Of a stretch of 64,000 bases of DNA, positions 25,881-34,575 are shown one piece after another. How positions within the stretch are numbered: the stretch's first letter is position 1; each line of letters begins with the position of its first letter. Source of the DNA: ZC4RG30 sp039932715 (GTDB lineage Bacteria; Pseudomonadota; Gammaproteobacteria; Steroidobacterales; Steroidobacteraceae); NCBI GenBank assembly GCA_039932715.1, contig JBDTPN010000017.1, positions 1-64,000 of the forward strand, read 5' to 3'. The translations under genes were made by a program, and so were the position numbers. The notes below the pieces were generated by a model that saw nothing but the letters and a program-made list of their open reading frames with translations, was not told where the DNA came from and searched no databases.

Positions 25881-26873
25881 ATGCGTTTATTTGGACCGAA
25901 AGATGTCGACAAGAAGGCCCTGCGCAATGCGCGCATTGCCATTCTGGGCTATGGAAGTCAGGGCCGCGCCCATGCGCTCAACCTGAAGGATAGCGGGTTC
26001 GACGTCGTCGTCGGCGTGCGCAAGGGTGACAGTTTCAAGCAGGCCAAACGCGACGGCCTCGAAGTGACTACCCCTGAAGCTGCCGTTGCAGGCGCCACGC
26101 TGGTGGCCATGCTGGTGCCCGACACCACGCAGAAGGCGTTATATGCCGAGCTCAAGGACAAATTCGAACAGGGGGCCACGCTGCTGTTCGCGCATGGCTT
26201 CAATATCCATTTCAAGCAGATCAAGCCGCGCAAGGACCTCGACGTGGTGCTGATTGCGCCCAAGGGCCCGGGTGGCCTGGTGCGCCGCCAATACCAGCAG
26301 GGACGCGGCGTGCCGGCGCTGATCGCCGTGCAGCAGAACGCCAGCAAAAAGGCATTCGACAAGGCGCTGGCCTATGCCCATGGCATCGGCAGCACCCGCG
26401 GCGGTGTGTTGCAGACCACCTTCGCAGAAGAGACCGAGACCGACCTGTTCGGCGAACAGGCAGTGTTGTGCGGTGGTGCCACCGAGCTGGTGGTCAAGGG
26501 TTACGAGACATTGGTCGAGGCCGGCTACCAGCCGGAAGTGGCCTATTACGAGTGCCTGCACGAATTGAAGCTGATCGTCGACCTGCTGCATGAAGGCGGA
26601 TTGTCGAAGATGCACAAGTTCATCAGCACCACGGCCAAGTGGGGCGATCTCATCAGCGGTCCGCGCGTGGTCAACAAGGCCACCAAGAAGGAAATGAAAA
26701 AGATCCTTGGCGAAATCCAGGACGGCAAGTTCGCACGCCGGTGGATTGCCGAGAACAAGACCGGCCTCAAGAAGTACAACAAGCTCATGAAGGCCGACAT
26801 GAACCACGGCATCGAGAAAGTCGGTGCCAAGTTGCGCGAGCGCATGCCCTGGTTGCAGGACGAGCGCGCCTGA
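25881..26873 (+). CDS. ilvC: ketol-acid reductoisomerase, class I
   Basis: IlvC converts acetolactate or acetohydroxybutyrate to dihydroxy acids using NADPH. The 330-residue length marks class I. The Rossmann motif is GYGSQGRAHALNLKDSG, followed by the cofactor loop VGVRKGDSFKQ, FAHGFNIHF, APKGPGGLVRRQYQQGRG and the C-terminal knotted domain with AEETETDLFGEQAVLCGG and YYECLHELKLIVDLLHEGG (metal-binding Glu residues). It opens a five-gene branched-chain operon; no acetolactate synthase gene (ilvBN/IH) lies upstream, where it is usually found. Confidence 0.96.
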   Translation: MRLFGPKDVDKKALRNARIAILGYGSQGRAHALNLKDSGFDVVVGVRKGDSFKQAKRDGLEVTTPEAAVAGATLVAMLVPDTTQKALYAELKDKFEQGATLLFAHGFNIHFKQIKPRKDLDVVLIAPKGPGGLVRRQYQQGRGVPALIAVQQNASKKAFDKALAYAHGIGSTRGGVLQTTFAEETETDLFGEQAVLCGGATELVVKGYETLVEAGYQPEVAYYECLHELKLIVDLLHEGGLSKMHKFISTTAKWGDLISGPRVVNKATKKEMKKILGEIQDGKFARRWIAENKTGLKKYNKLMKADMNHGIEKVGAKLRERMPWLQDERA

Positions 26874-26898
26874 GAGTCAGGGAGAGGAAACACACGCC

Positions 26899-27855
26899 AT
26901 GCCTATAACAGCAACGCAGCACATCTGGTTCAACGGCAAGCTGGTGCCCTGGGAAAAAGCGACAGTACATGTGCTGTCGCATGCCCTGCACTACGGCTCG
27001 TCGGTGTTCGAGGGTGTACGTGCGTATGCGACTCCCAGGGGCGTGGCGATCTTTCGTCTGGCCGAGCACACGCGGCGGCTGTTCGATTCCGCCAAGATTT
27101 ATCGCATCACCATTCCCTATTCGATGGAAGCCATCAATGCGGCTTGCTGCGAGGTGGTGACGGCCAATGGTCTGCACAACGGTGCCTACCTGCGTCCGGT
27201 TGCCTTCCGCGGCTATGGCGAAATCGGCGTGGCGCCAAAGATCGACCCGCCAGTGGATGTGGCGGTAGCGGCGTGGGAATGGGGCAAATACCTTGGCGCC
27301 GAGGCCGAGGCCGAGGGCGTGGACGTGTGCGTCTCGTCCTGGCAGCGCATGGCGCCCAATACCTTGCCCGCCATGGCCAAGGCAGCTGGCAATTATCTTT
27401 CCAGCCAGCTGATCAGCATGGAAGCCAAGCGGCTGGGATTCGTGGAGGGCATTGGCCTTGCGGTGGATGGCACGGTCAGTGAAGGCGCGGGCGAAAACCT
27501 GTTCCTGATACGGGATGGAATCATCTACACACCGGGTTTCGCGCATGCCGGCCTCAGCGGCATCACGCGCGATTCAGTGATGCGCCTGGCGCGTGACCGG
27601 GGTATCGAAGTGCGCGAGGCCGCGATTCCGCGCGAGATGCTCTACGTGGCCGACGAGCTTTTCTTCAGCGGCACGGCCGCGGAGATCACGCCGATTCGCT
27701 CGGTGGATCGCATCACCGTGGGCAATGGGCGTCGCGGACCGATTACCGAGACGCTGCAGAAGGCGTTCTTCGGCCTGTTCACCGGCGCGACACCGGACAC
27801 ATACGGCTGGCTCGAGCCCGTGGCTCCGGCGACCAAGCGCGTCGCTTCGGCGTAG
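26899..27855 (+). CDS. ilvE: branched-chain amino acid aminotransferase
   Basis: IlvE performs the last transamination to Val, Ile and Leu. The 318-residue protein is a fold-type IV PLP enzyme: HALHYGSSVFEGVRAY near the N-terminus, the PLP Lys region MAKAAGNYLSSQLISMEAKR, and EGAGENLFLIRDG and LFFSGTAAEITPI later. The ATG at 26899 follows GGGAGAGG at a rather long 12-base distance. The gene lies 25 bp after ilvC and directly abuts leuC (the ilvE stop TAG is followed at once by the leuC ATG). Confidence 0.95.
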   Translation: MPITATQHIWFNGKLVPWEKATVHVLSHALHYGSSVFEGVRAYATPRGVAIFRLAEHTRRLFDSAKIYRITIPYSMEAINAACCEVVTANGLHNGAYLRPVAFRGYGEIGVAPKIDPPVDVAVAAWEWGKYLGAEAEAEGVDVCVSSWQRMAPNTLPAMAKAAGNYLSSQLISMEAKRLGFVEGIGLAVDGTVSEGAGENLFLIRDGIIYTPGFAHAGLSGITRDSVMRLARDRGIEVREAAIPREMLYVADELFFSGTAAEITPIRSVDRITVGNGRRGPITETLQKAFFGLFTGATPDTYGWLEPVAPATKRVASA

Positions 27856-29268
27856 ATGCCAATGGCCACACCCCCCAAAACACTTTTCCAGAAGGTCTGG
27901 GAAAGACATGAAGTCGTGCCCGAGACCGTGGACACCCCCGCGGTGCTGTTCATCGACCTGCACCTGATTCATGAAGTCACCACGCCGCAGGCTTTCAGCA
28001 TCCTGCGCGAGCGTGGACTCAAGGTGCGGCGTACCGACCTGACGCTGGGCACCATGGATCACTCCACACCCACGCGCACCGAGCAGGTGTTCGGCGGCGC
28101 GCCCATTGTCATGGACTCCGCTGCCAGACAGGTGCGCCAGCTCGAGGTCAACTGCGCCGAATTCGGTGTGGAACTGCTCAACATGGCCAGCGACAAGCGC
28201 GGCATCGTGCATGTGATCGGTCCTGAGCTGGGAGCCACGCAACCGGGCAAGACCATCGTCTGCGGCGACAGCCATACCAGCACGCATGGCGCATTCGGCG
28301 CACTGGCATTTGGCATTGGCACCACTGAAGTGGGTCATGTGCTGGCTACGCAGTGCCTGCTGCAGACCCGACCAAAGACGCTGGCCATCAATGTCGAGGG
28401 CAGCTTGCGCCCGGGCGTCACTGCTAAGGACCTGGTGCTGGCGATTATCGGAAAAATAGGGGTTTCCGGTGGCACCGGCCACGTCATCGAATTTCGCGGA
28501 CCGGCCATTCGCGCGCTCGACATGGATGAGCGCATGACGGTGTGCAACATGTCCATCGAGGCTGGCGCCCGTGCCGGCATGGTGGCGCCTGATGAAACCA
28601 CCTACGCCTATCTCAAGGGACGGCCACGCGCACCCCAAGGCGCGGCGTGGGATGCGGCCGTGGCGCTGTGGAAAACACTGCCCACCGACCAAGGCGCGGT
28701 GTTCGATCGCGAAGTGACGATAGATGCATCGACGCTTGAACCCATGATCACCTGGGGCACGCACCCGGGGATGGTGGCGGCTGTGACCGGCAACGTGCCG
28801 GCGCGCAGTGACGATCCGGTGTTCGACAAGGCGCTGGCCTACATGGGCTTCAATGCAGGACAGCAGCTGGCGGGCGCACCCATCGACGTGGTGTTCATCG
28901 GCAGCTGCACCAACTCACGACTCACGGATCTGCAGGCCGCAGCCGGTGTGCTCAAGGGTCGCCACATCGCGCCCGGTGTGCAGATGCTGGTGGTGCCCGG
29001 TTCGCAGCAGATCAAGAAGGCAGCGGAGGAGCTGGGACTGGATAAGATATTCATCGCCGCTGGCGCCGAATGGCGCGAGTCAGGCTGCTCCATGTGCCTG
29101 GGGATGAACGGCGACACGGTGGGCAAAGGCCAATATTCCCTCAGCACCAGCAATCGCAACTTCGAAGGTCGCCAGGGCGTGGGCGCACGCACCCTGCTGG
29201 CCAGCCCGCTGACCGCTGCGGCCTCTGCAGTGCACGGCCGCATCACCGACCCGCGGGACCTGCTGTGA
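27856..29268 (+). CDS. leuC: 3-isopropylmalate dehydratase large subunit
   Basis: LeuC and LeuD isomerise isopropylmalate in leucine synthesis. The 470-residue subunit carries the iron-sulphur Cys ligands in GSCTNSRLTDLQAAAGVLKG and ESGCSMCLGMN, plus the aconitase-type VCGDSHTSTHGAFGALAFG. ATG 27856 immediately follows the ilvE stop; ATG 27862 is a possible alternative. The stop overlaps the leuD GTG. leuA, the first enzyme, is not in the window. Confidence 0.96.
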   Translation: MPMATPPKTLFQKVWERHEVVPETVDTPAVLFIDLHLIHEVTTPQAFSILRERGLKVRRTDLTLGTMDHSTPTRTEQVFGGAPIVMDSAARQVRQLEVNCAEFGVELLNMASDKRGIVHVIGPELGATQPGKTIVCGDSHTSTHGAFGALAFGIGTTEVGHVLATQCLLQTRPKTLAINVEGSLRPGVTAKDLVLAIIGKIGVSGGTGHVIEFRGPAIRALDMDERMTVCNMSIEAGARAGMVAPDETTYAYLKGRPRAPQGAAWDAAVALWKTLPTDQGAVFDREVTIDASTLEPMITWGTHPGMVAAVTGNVPARSDDPVFDKALAYMGFNAGQQLAGAPIDVVFIGSCTNSRLTDLQAAAGVLKGRHIAPGVQMLVVPGSQQIKKAAEELGLDKIFIAAGAEWRESGCSMCLGMNGDTVGKGQYSLSTSNRNFEGRQGVGARTLLASPLTAAASAVHGRITDPRDLL

Positions 29269-29852
29269 AAACCATTGATGCCATCCGCAGTATCACCTCG
29301 CGCACCGTGGTGCTACCGCGTACGGACATAGACACCGACCAGATCATCCCGGCGCGATTCCTGCGCACCACATCGCGCGAAGGCCTGGGCGCGCAGCTGT
29401 TTTCGGATTGGCGTTACACGGCTGATGGCAAGCCCAATCCGGATTTCGTGCTCAACCGTCCCGAGGCCAGTGGCTGCACCGTGCTGGTGGGTGGTCGCAA
29501 TTTCGGTTGCGGTTCTTCGCGTGAGCATGCGCCCTGGGCGCTGCTGGACTTCGGCATCCGCGCGGTGATCAGCAGTGAGTTTGCGGATATCTTCCGCTCC
29601 AATTCACTCAAGAACGGCCTGGTGCCGGTGGTGGTGGATGAGCCCACGCTCGACTGGCTGCTGGCCAATCCCGGTATGTCGGTCACCATCGACATCGAGA
29701 CCAACACCCTTGCGTTGCCCGATGGGCGCAGCGTGAAGTTTCCCATCGAACCCTTTGCGCGCTATTGCCTGCTGCATGGGGTTGACCAGCTGGGCTACCT
29801 GCTGGCGAGCGATGCTGCCATCACGGCCTACGAGCAACGCCACACAGTTTGA
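29265..29852 (+). CDS. leuD: 3-isopropylmalate dehydratase small subunit
   Basis: The small subunit forms the swivelling domain that completes the LeuCD active site. The 195-residue product shows LPRTDIDTDQIIPARFL and NFGCGSSREHAPWAL, both family signatures. It starts at GTG 29265, overlapping the leuC stop (GTGA), which couples equal production of the two subunits. A 16-bp gap precedes leuB. Confidence 0.95.
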   Translation: MKTIDAIRSITSRTVVLPRTDIDTDQIIPARFLRTTSREGLGAQLFSDWRYTADGKPNPDFVLNRPEASGCTVLVGGRNFGCGSSREHAPWALLDFGIRAVISSEFADIFRSNSLKNGLVPVVVDEPTLDWLLANPGMSVTIDIETNTLALPDGRSVKFPIEPFARYCLLHGVDQLGYLLASDAAITAYEQRHTV

Positions 29853-29868
29853 AGAAGGCCACGTTGCG

Positions 29869-30933
29869 ATGAAGGCAGGAATTACTGTATTGCCGGGCGA
29901 TGGCATCGGCCCGGAAGTCACGCGCGAAGGCGTGCGTGCGTTACAGCGCGTGGCGCAACTCTTCGGCCATGAGTTCGAACTCACCGAGTGTGACTTTGGC
30001 GGCATCGCCATCGAGCGGCATGGCGATCCGCTGCCCGCGACCACGCTGCAGAGTTGTCTCGCATCCGATGCCATCCTACTGGGCGCGATCGGTGGACCAA
30101 AGTGGTCGGCGCCGGATGCCAAATTGCGCCCTGAAACCGGCCTGCTGCGGATAAGGCGGGAACTGGGCGTTTACGCAAATCTGAGGCCCGTAGCCGTACA
30201 TGCGTCCCTTGCGGATTCCACCACGCTCAAGGCCGATGTAGTGCGCGGCGTAGACCTGGTGTTCGTCCGTGAACTCACGGGCGGCATCTATTTTGGCGCC
30301 AAGACCCGCGATGCCAACTCTGCCAGCGATCTGTGCACCTATTCCGTCAGCGAAGTCGAACGTGTGACGCGCGTGGCCGCGCGACTGGCAGCCACCCGGC
30401 GCCGCAAGCTAACCTCCATCGACAAGTCCAACGTGCTCGAGACCTCGCGCCTGTGGCGCGAGGTGGTGACGCGGGTGATGAAGAACGAGTTCGCCGAAAT
30501 TGCCGTCGACCACATCCTCGTGGATGCTGCGGCCATGCATCTGATACGCCGACCCACAGACTTTGACGTGATCGTCACCGAGAACATGTTCGGCGACATC
30601 CTCACCGACGAAGCCTCGATGCTGGCCGGTTCGCTGGGTCTGTCGCCATCCGCATCGCTGGGTGATGGCAAGCGCGGACTATACGAACCCATACATGGTT
30701 CGGCGCCGGACATCGCGGGCAAGAACATAGCCAATCCCATTGGCACCATACTCAGCGCCGCCATGCTGCTGCGTCATTCCCTGGGGCTCGAAGCCGAGGC
30801 CCGCTCCATCGAGCGTGCCGTGTCCACGGCCCTTGAACAGGGATTACGCACGGCGGATATCGCCGCTGGCGGCAAGGCCATGACGACCGACGGAGCCGGT
30901 GCCACGATTGCGAGCTTGATCCAGCGCAGCTGA
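29869..30933 (+). CDS. leuB: 3-isopropylmalate dehydrogenase
   Basis: LeuB oxidises and decarboxylates 3-isopropylmalate with NAD. The 354 residues include VLPGDGIGPEV, GAIGGPKWSAPDAKLRPETG, LRPVAVH, RELTGGIYFG, IDKSNVLETSRLWREVV and VTENMFGDILTDEASMLAGS, with the C-terminal YEPIHGSAPDIAGKNIANP. These give the substrate Arg and metal-binding Asp residues. It is the last branched-chain gene of the operon; a secreted esterase follows 73 bp later. Confidence 0.96.
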   Translation: MKAGITVLPGDGIGPEVTREGVRALQRVAQLFGHEFELTECDFGGIAIERHGDPLPATTLQSCLASDAILLGAIGGPKWSAPDAKLRPETGLLRIRRELGVYANLRPVAVHASLADSTTLKADVVRGVDLVFVRELTGGIYFGAKTRDANSASDLCTYSVSEVERVTRVAARLAATRRRKLTSIDKSNVLETSRLWREVVTRVMKNEFAEIAVDHILVDAAAMHLIRRPTDFDVIVTENMFGDILTDEASMLAGSLGLSPSASLGDGKRGLYEPIHGSAPDIAGKNIANPIGTILSAAMLLRHSLGLEAEARSIERAVSTALEQGLRTADIAAGGKAMTTDGAGATIASLIQRS

Positions 30934-31006
30934 TCCTTGTAGCCCGTATCCCGCGGCTGTGGATTGCCTTAGCATCCCGGTTCCAACAAGAAATCTGGGG
31001 AAAGCC

Positions 31007-32638
31007 ATGGCTGCACGCACCACCGGTCGCGGGTCGCGCCCGGTCCTGTTATGGATCGTGACGTTGGTTGCATGTCTTTTCGGCCACGCGCCGCGCGCCG
31101 ATGCCCAGGCTTTTGCCGATCTCAAATCCGCGCTCGTTGACTATTCGAAGGCCGACCATTCGGCGAAGAAACTCTGCGCCGACATGGCTGCCTATAAGGC
31201 CAACGACGTCGTCGAGATCCACGCCGCCGATATCGCCGCTGCGGGCAAAACGCCGAAATACTGCCGACTGACAGGCCTCATCAATCCCGAAGTCGCCTTT
31301 GAAGTGGCGATGCCGGAGCGTTGGAACGGCCGCTTCTACATGATCGGTAATGGCGGTCACGCCGGCGAGAACCTTGAAGACCCGGGTCGCACCAGCCAAC
31401 GCGATGCCGCGCTGGCCGCGGGCTTCGCCTTCGCGCAGACCAACACCGGACACGATTCACGCAAGGAGCCGGGTGGCAGCTTCGTGGTAAGCAACCCGCA
31501 AAAAGCTGTCGACTATGCATACCGCGCAGTGCATGTCACTGCGGTCACCGCCAAGGACATGATGAAGCGCTACTACGCGCGTCCCGTCTCGAAGGCATAT
31601 TGGAATTCCTGCTCCAATGGTGGCCGGCAGGGATTGATTGAAGCGCAGCGCTATCCACGGGATTTCGATGGCCTGGTGGTCAACGCACCCTGGGTGAGCC
31701 AGACCGGCTTCACGCTGGGCGCAATGTGGAACCAGCGCGCAGTCACCACGGCGCCACTGTCTGCAGCCAAGCTCACCATGCTGGCCGGACAGGTAATGGC
31801 AGCCTGCGATGCGCTCGACGGTCTGAAGGATGGGCTCATTGATGATCCACGCAAATGTCATTTCGATGCACACAAGTGGGTGCCGGCCTGCCCTGCCGGC
31901 ACTGATGGACCCAGCTGCCTGACCAGCGCGCAGGCCGATGCGGTAATGCAGATCTACGGTGGTCCGACGAGCAATGGCAAGCCGCTGTTCCCTGGCTACA
32001 TGCCCGGCAGTGAGGCCGTGATTACCGGCGGCTTCGGCGGTGCGGCCGCAGCCTCCAGTGCCTGGCTGAATACCATCGTTCCGGGACAGCCCGGCGCCAA
32101 GCCAGCGGACTTCGGCCTGGCCGAAGGCACAATGCGCTACCTGGTGCACACACCGCCGCAGCCGGACTACGACACTGCTGGCTTTGATTTCGATCGCGAC
32201 GTGCAACTGCTGGATGCCTGGAGCGCGAAGGTGGATGCCACCAGCCCCAACCTTGACGCGCTGCGCGGGCGCGGCGGGAAGATACTGATGACCTACGGGT
32301 GGGCCGATCAGATCCTGCAGCCACTGGCGGGCGTGCATTATTACGAAAGCCTGGTGCAGCGCTATGGGGCGGCACCGGCCGGCCAGTTCGTGCGCCTGTT
32401 CATGGTGCCTGGCATGACGCACTGCGCGGGCGGCATCGGCACCGACCGCTTTGATCCGGTGACTGCGGTCATCGACTGGGTAGAGAAAGGCAAGGCGCCG
32501 GATTCCATCGCCGCCGCGCGCGTGGTTGCGGACAAGACAGTGCGGACGCGGCCACTGTGCCCGTATCCGCAGACTGCCCGCTATTCCGGCAGTGGCAGCA
32601 TCGACGAAGCCGCCAACTTCAGCTGCGTCTCGCGCTGA
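31007..32638 (+). CDS. secreted tannase/feruloyl esterase family protein
   Basis: The 543-residue precursor has a signal peptide (basic start, hydrophobic core LLWIVTLVACLF, cleavage near ADAQA). The serine hydrolase motif is SCSNGGRQGLIEAQRYP (nucleophile Ser preceded by Cys), with later Asp in TYGWADQILQP and His in MVPGMTHCAGG. The Cys next to Ser and the Cys next to His form the CS-D-HC bridge of the tannase family. Substrates are usually plant phenolic esters or similar aromatic esters. ATG 31007 has GGGG seven bases upstream. It may be exported through the Sec pathway and be a candidate for type II secretion. Exact substrate unknown. Confidence 0.88.
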   Translation: MAARTTGRGSRPVLLWIVTLVACLFGHAPRADAQAFADLKSALVDYSKADHSAKKLCADMAAYKANDVVEIHAADIAAAGKTPKYCRLTGLINPEVAFEVAMPERWNGRFYMIGNGGHAGENLEDPGRTSQRDAALAAGFAFAQTNTGHDSRKEPGGSFVVSNPQKAVDYAYRAVHVTAVTAKDMMKRYYARPVSKAYWNSCSNGGRQGLIEAQRYPRDFDGLVVNAPWVSQTGFTLGAMWNQRAVTTAPLSAAKLTMLAGQVMAACDALDGLKDGLIDDPRKCHFDAHKWVPACPAGTDGPSCLTSAQADAVMQIYGGPTSNGKPLFPGYMPGSEAVITGGFGGAAAASSAWLNTIVPGQPGAKPADFGLAEGTMRYLVHTPPQPDYDTAGFDFDRDVQLLDAWSAKVDATSPNLDALRGRGGKILMTYGWADQILQPLAGVHYYESLVQRYGAAPAGQFVRLFMVPGMTHCAGGIGTDRFDPVTAVIDWVEKGKAPDSIAAARVVADKTVRTRPLCPYPQTARYSGSGSIDEAANFSCVSR

Positions 32639-32642
32639 CGAC

Positions 32643-33470
32643 TCAGCGCTGCGCCGGATCACCCGTCGGCGGCGGAGCAAGGTCTTGTTTGGCGCGCGGC
32701 CCGAGCAGCTGGATCAGATACGGCTCCAACTCTTCGGCCCAGATGCGGTAGCCCGGCAGCGCCGGATGCAACTTGCCATCCATCATCACACCCGGCTTCA
32801 GATGGCCCTGCGCATCGACGAACCGTGCGTTGATGTTGAGGTAGCGCACCCGCCGGCCGGCGAAGTGCGCGAGGCGCTGGTTGATGTCAGCGATCACGGG
32901 CATTGCGGCAGGATTGTCCTCGCGAGGCAGGATTCCCATCAAAATGATGGTGGCCCGCGGCGCTCGGGCGCGCACCGCCGCCAGCAAGGCACCAATGTTC
33001 TCGCTGATCGCCACCGAAGCGGCGCCCACTGCTGCGGATGGAGGCAAATTGCCGACGTCATTCGTGCCGGCCATCAGCACGATCACGCGCGGATTCACCC
33101 CATTGAGTTCCCCATTCTCGATGCGCCAGAGGATGTTGAGCACCGTGTCGCCGCCCCAGCCAAAATTGCCGGCATTCCAGCCGTTGAAACTGGCGTTCCA
33201 GTGCTGCAGCAATTGCGGGTAGTCGGTGGCGCCCCAGCGTCGCGTGATGGAATCGCCAAGGAAGTAGAGGTCGATGCGACCCGTGCGCGCCTTCTGCAGC
33301 AGCTGCTGGTGCGCCAATAGGGAGTTGGCGTCAGTGCGCGGCACGCCCTGCGGTGCCGGTTCCGGTGCTGATTGAGTGATCAGCGGCCATGCGGCCGCCA
33401 GCATTAAAGCGACGCTAGCCGCGCGCACGCGTAAGACCGACCGCCAGGTCCGCACGCAGATCGCCTGCAT
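32643..33470 (-). CDS. exported GDSL/SGNH hydrolase
   Basis: An SGNH esterase with the four blocks visible: LYFLGDSIT (Ser), GWGGDTV (Gly), MAGTNDVG (Asn) and DGKLHPALPGYRIWA (Asp and His). The N-terminus is basic, then hydrophobic (ASVALMLAAAWPLI), a signal peptide or anchor. The start is uncertain: ATG 33470 gives 275 residues and a 56-bp overlap with metB; GTG 33428 would give 261 residues and a 14-bp overlap. Neither has a clear ribosome site. It is convergent with the tannase-like gene (4 bp apart) and follows metB. Likely hydrolyses a lipid or sugar ester in the periplasm. Confidence 0.85.
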   Translation of the reverse strand: MQAICVRTWRSVLRVRAASVALMLAAAWPLITQSAPEPAPQGVPRTDANSLLAHQQLLQKARTGRIDLYFLGDSITRRWGATDYPQLLQHWNASFNGWNAGNFGWGGDTVLNILWRIENGELNGVNPRVIVLMAGTNDVGNLPPSAAVGAASVAISENIGALLAAVRARAPRATIILMGILPREDNPAAMPVIADINQRLAHFAGRRVRYLNINARFVDAQGHLKPGVMMDGKLHPALPGYRIWAEELEPYLIQLLGPRAKQDLAPPPTGDPAQR

Positions 33471-34575
33471 CCTCGATGCCGATGGACAGCCGCAGCAATC
33501 CATCGGTGAGTCCTGCCGCCGCACGAGCGGCCGGGTCCATGGCCGCATGCGTCATCGATGCGGGATGCGCAACCAGGCTCTCCACCCCGCCCAGCGACTC
33601 GGCCAGCGAGAAGAACTGCAGTCCATCGACGAAGCGACGCACGGCTTCAGTTCCGCCCTTGAGCTCCAGCGTAACGATGGCACCGAAGCCGGTCTGCTGA
33701 CGCTTGGCGATGTCATGACCCGGATGTGTTGGCAGACCCGGATACCAAACCTGCTGCACCTGCGGCTGGGTAGCCAGCCATTGAGCGATCTCCATGGCAT
33801 TGCGACCATGCACGGCCAGGCGTGCATCCAGCGTTCGGATTCCGCGCAAGGTCAGAAAGCTGTCGAATGCGGAGCCGGTGATGCCCAGGCAATTGGCCCA
33901 CCAGCCCAGCTTTTCGTGCAGCTCCTTGGTTGCCGCGACCACCGCACCGCCCACCACGTCGCTGTGGCCGTTGAGGTATTTGGTGGTGGAATGCAGCACC
34001 AGGTCCGCACCCAGCGTCAGTGGCTTCTGCCACCCCGGGGAAAGAAAAGTATTGTCGACAACGCTGAGCGCACCAATGGCTTTGGCGCGCTTGGCCAGAT
34101 CGGCGATATCCGTGATGCGTAGCAAGGGATTGCTGGGAGTTTCAATCCATACCAGGGCGGCGGGCTTTGACAGCGCCTGCGCCAGGGCGGCGGAGTCCGC
34201 ATAACGAACGAAGTCCACCTGGAAATCCCCACGCTGTTTCCAGGCATTGAACAGACGATACGTGCCGCCGTAGCAATCATGCGGCGCGACGATGCGTGAG
34301 CCCTGCGGAATAAGGTAGCCGCACAGCGTGATGGCCGCCATGCCGGTGGCGGTGACCACGCCGCCCACACCCTCTTCCAGGTCGGTCAATGCCTCACTCA
34401 GCAGATCGCGCGTGGGATTGCCCGAACGCGAATAGTCGTATTTGCGCTTGTCGCCATAACCGCGGAACGCGAAGGTTGATGACAGGTAGATCGGCGGCAC
34501 CACCGCACCGGTAACGTCATCGGACTCAAGCCCGGCACGCACGGCGCGGGTGGTGAACTTCGGTCGGTCGGTCAC
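33415..34575 (-). CDS. metB: cystathionine gamma-synthase / O-succinylhomoserine sulfhydrylase family
   Basis: A fold-type I PLP enzyme of the Cys/Met metabolism family, 386 residues. YDYSRSGNPTRDLL, ETPSNPLLRITDI, VVDNTFLSPGWQKPL and LHSTTKYLNGHSDVVGG (PLP Lys) are present. The position after metX supports a role in methionine synthesis using O-acylhomoserine and cysteine. Distinguishing gamma-synthase from sulfhydrylase needs active-site comparison. The start overlaps metX (ATGA). Confidence 0.9.
   Translation of the reverse strand: MTDRPKFTTRAVRAGLESDDVTGAVVPPIYLSSTFAFRGYGDKRKYDYSRSGNPTRDLLSEALTDLEEGVGGVVTATGMAAITLCGYLIPQGSRIVAPHDCYGGTYRLFNAWKQRGDFQVDFVRYADSAALAQALSKPAALVWIETPSNPLLRITDIADLAKRAKAIGALSVVDNTFLSPGWQKPLTLGADLVLHSTTKYLNGHSDVVGGAVVAATKELHEKLGWWANCLGITGSAFDSFLTLRGIRTLDARLAVHGRNAMEIAQWLATQPQVQQVWYPGLPTHPGHDIAKRQQTGFGAIVTLELKGGTEAVRRFVDGLQFFSLAESLGGVESLVAHPASMTHAAMDPAARAAAGLTDGLLRLSIGIEDAGDLRADLAVGLTRARG

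Noticed and set aside
27574..28764. 396-residue minus-strand frame opposite ilvE and leuC
   Set aside because: Both genes on the plus strand are complete and conserved.
31007..31010. Considered an ilv/leu pathway role for the tannase-like gene
   Set aside because: It has a signal peptide and serine esterase motifs and follows leuB after a 73-bp gap; no link to leucine synthesis.
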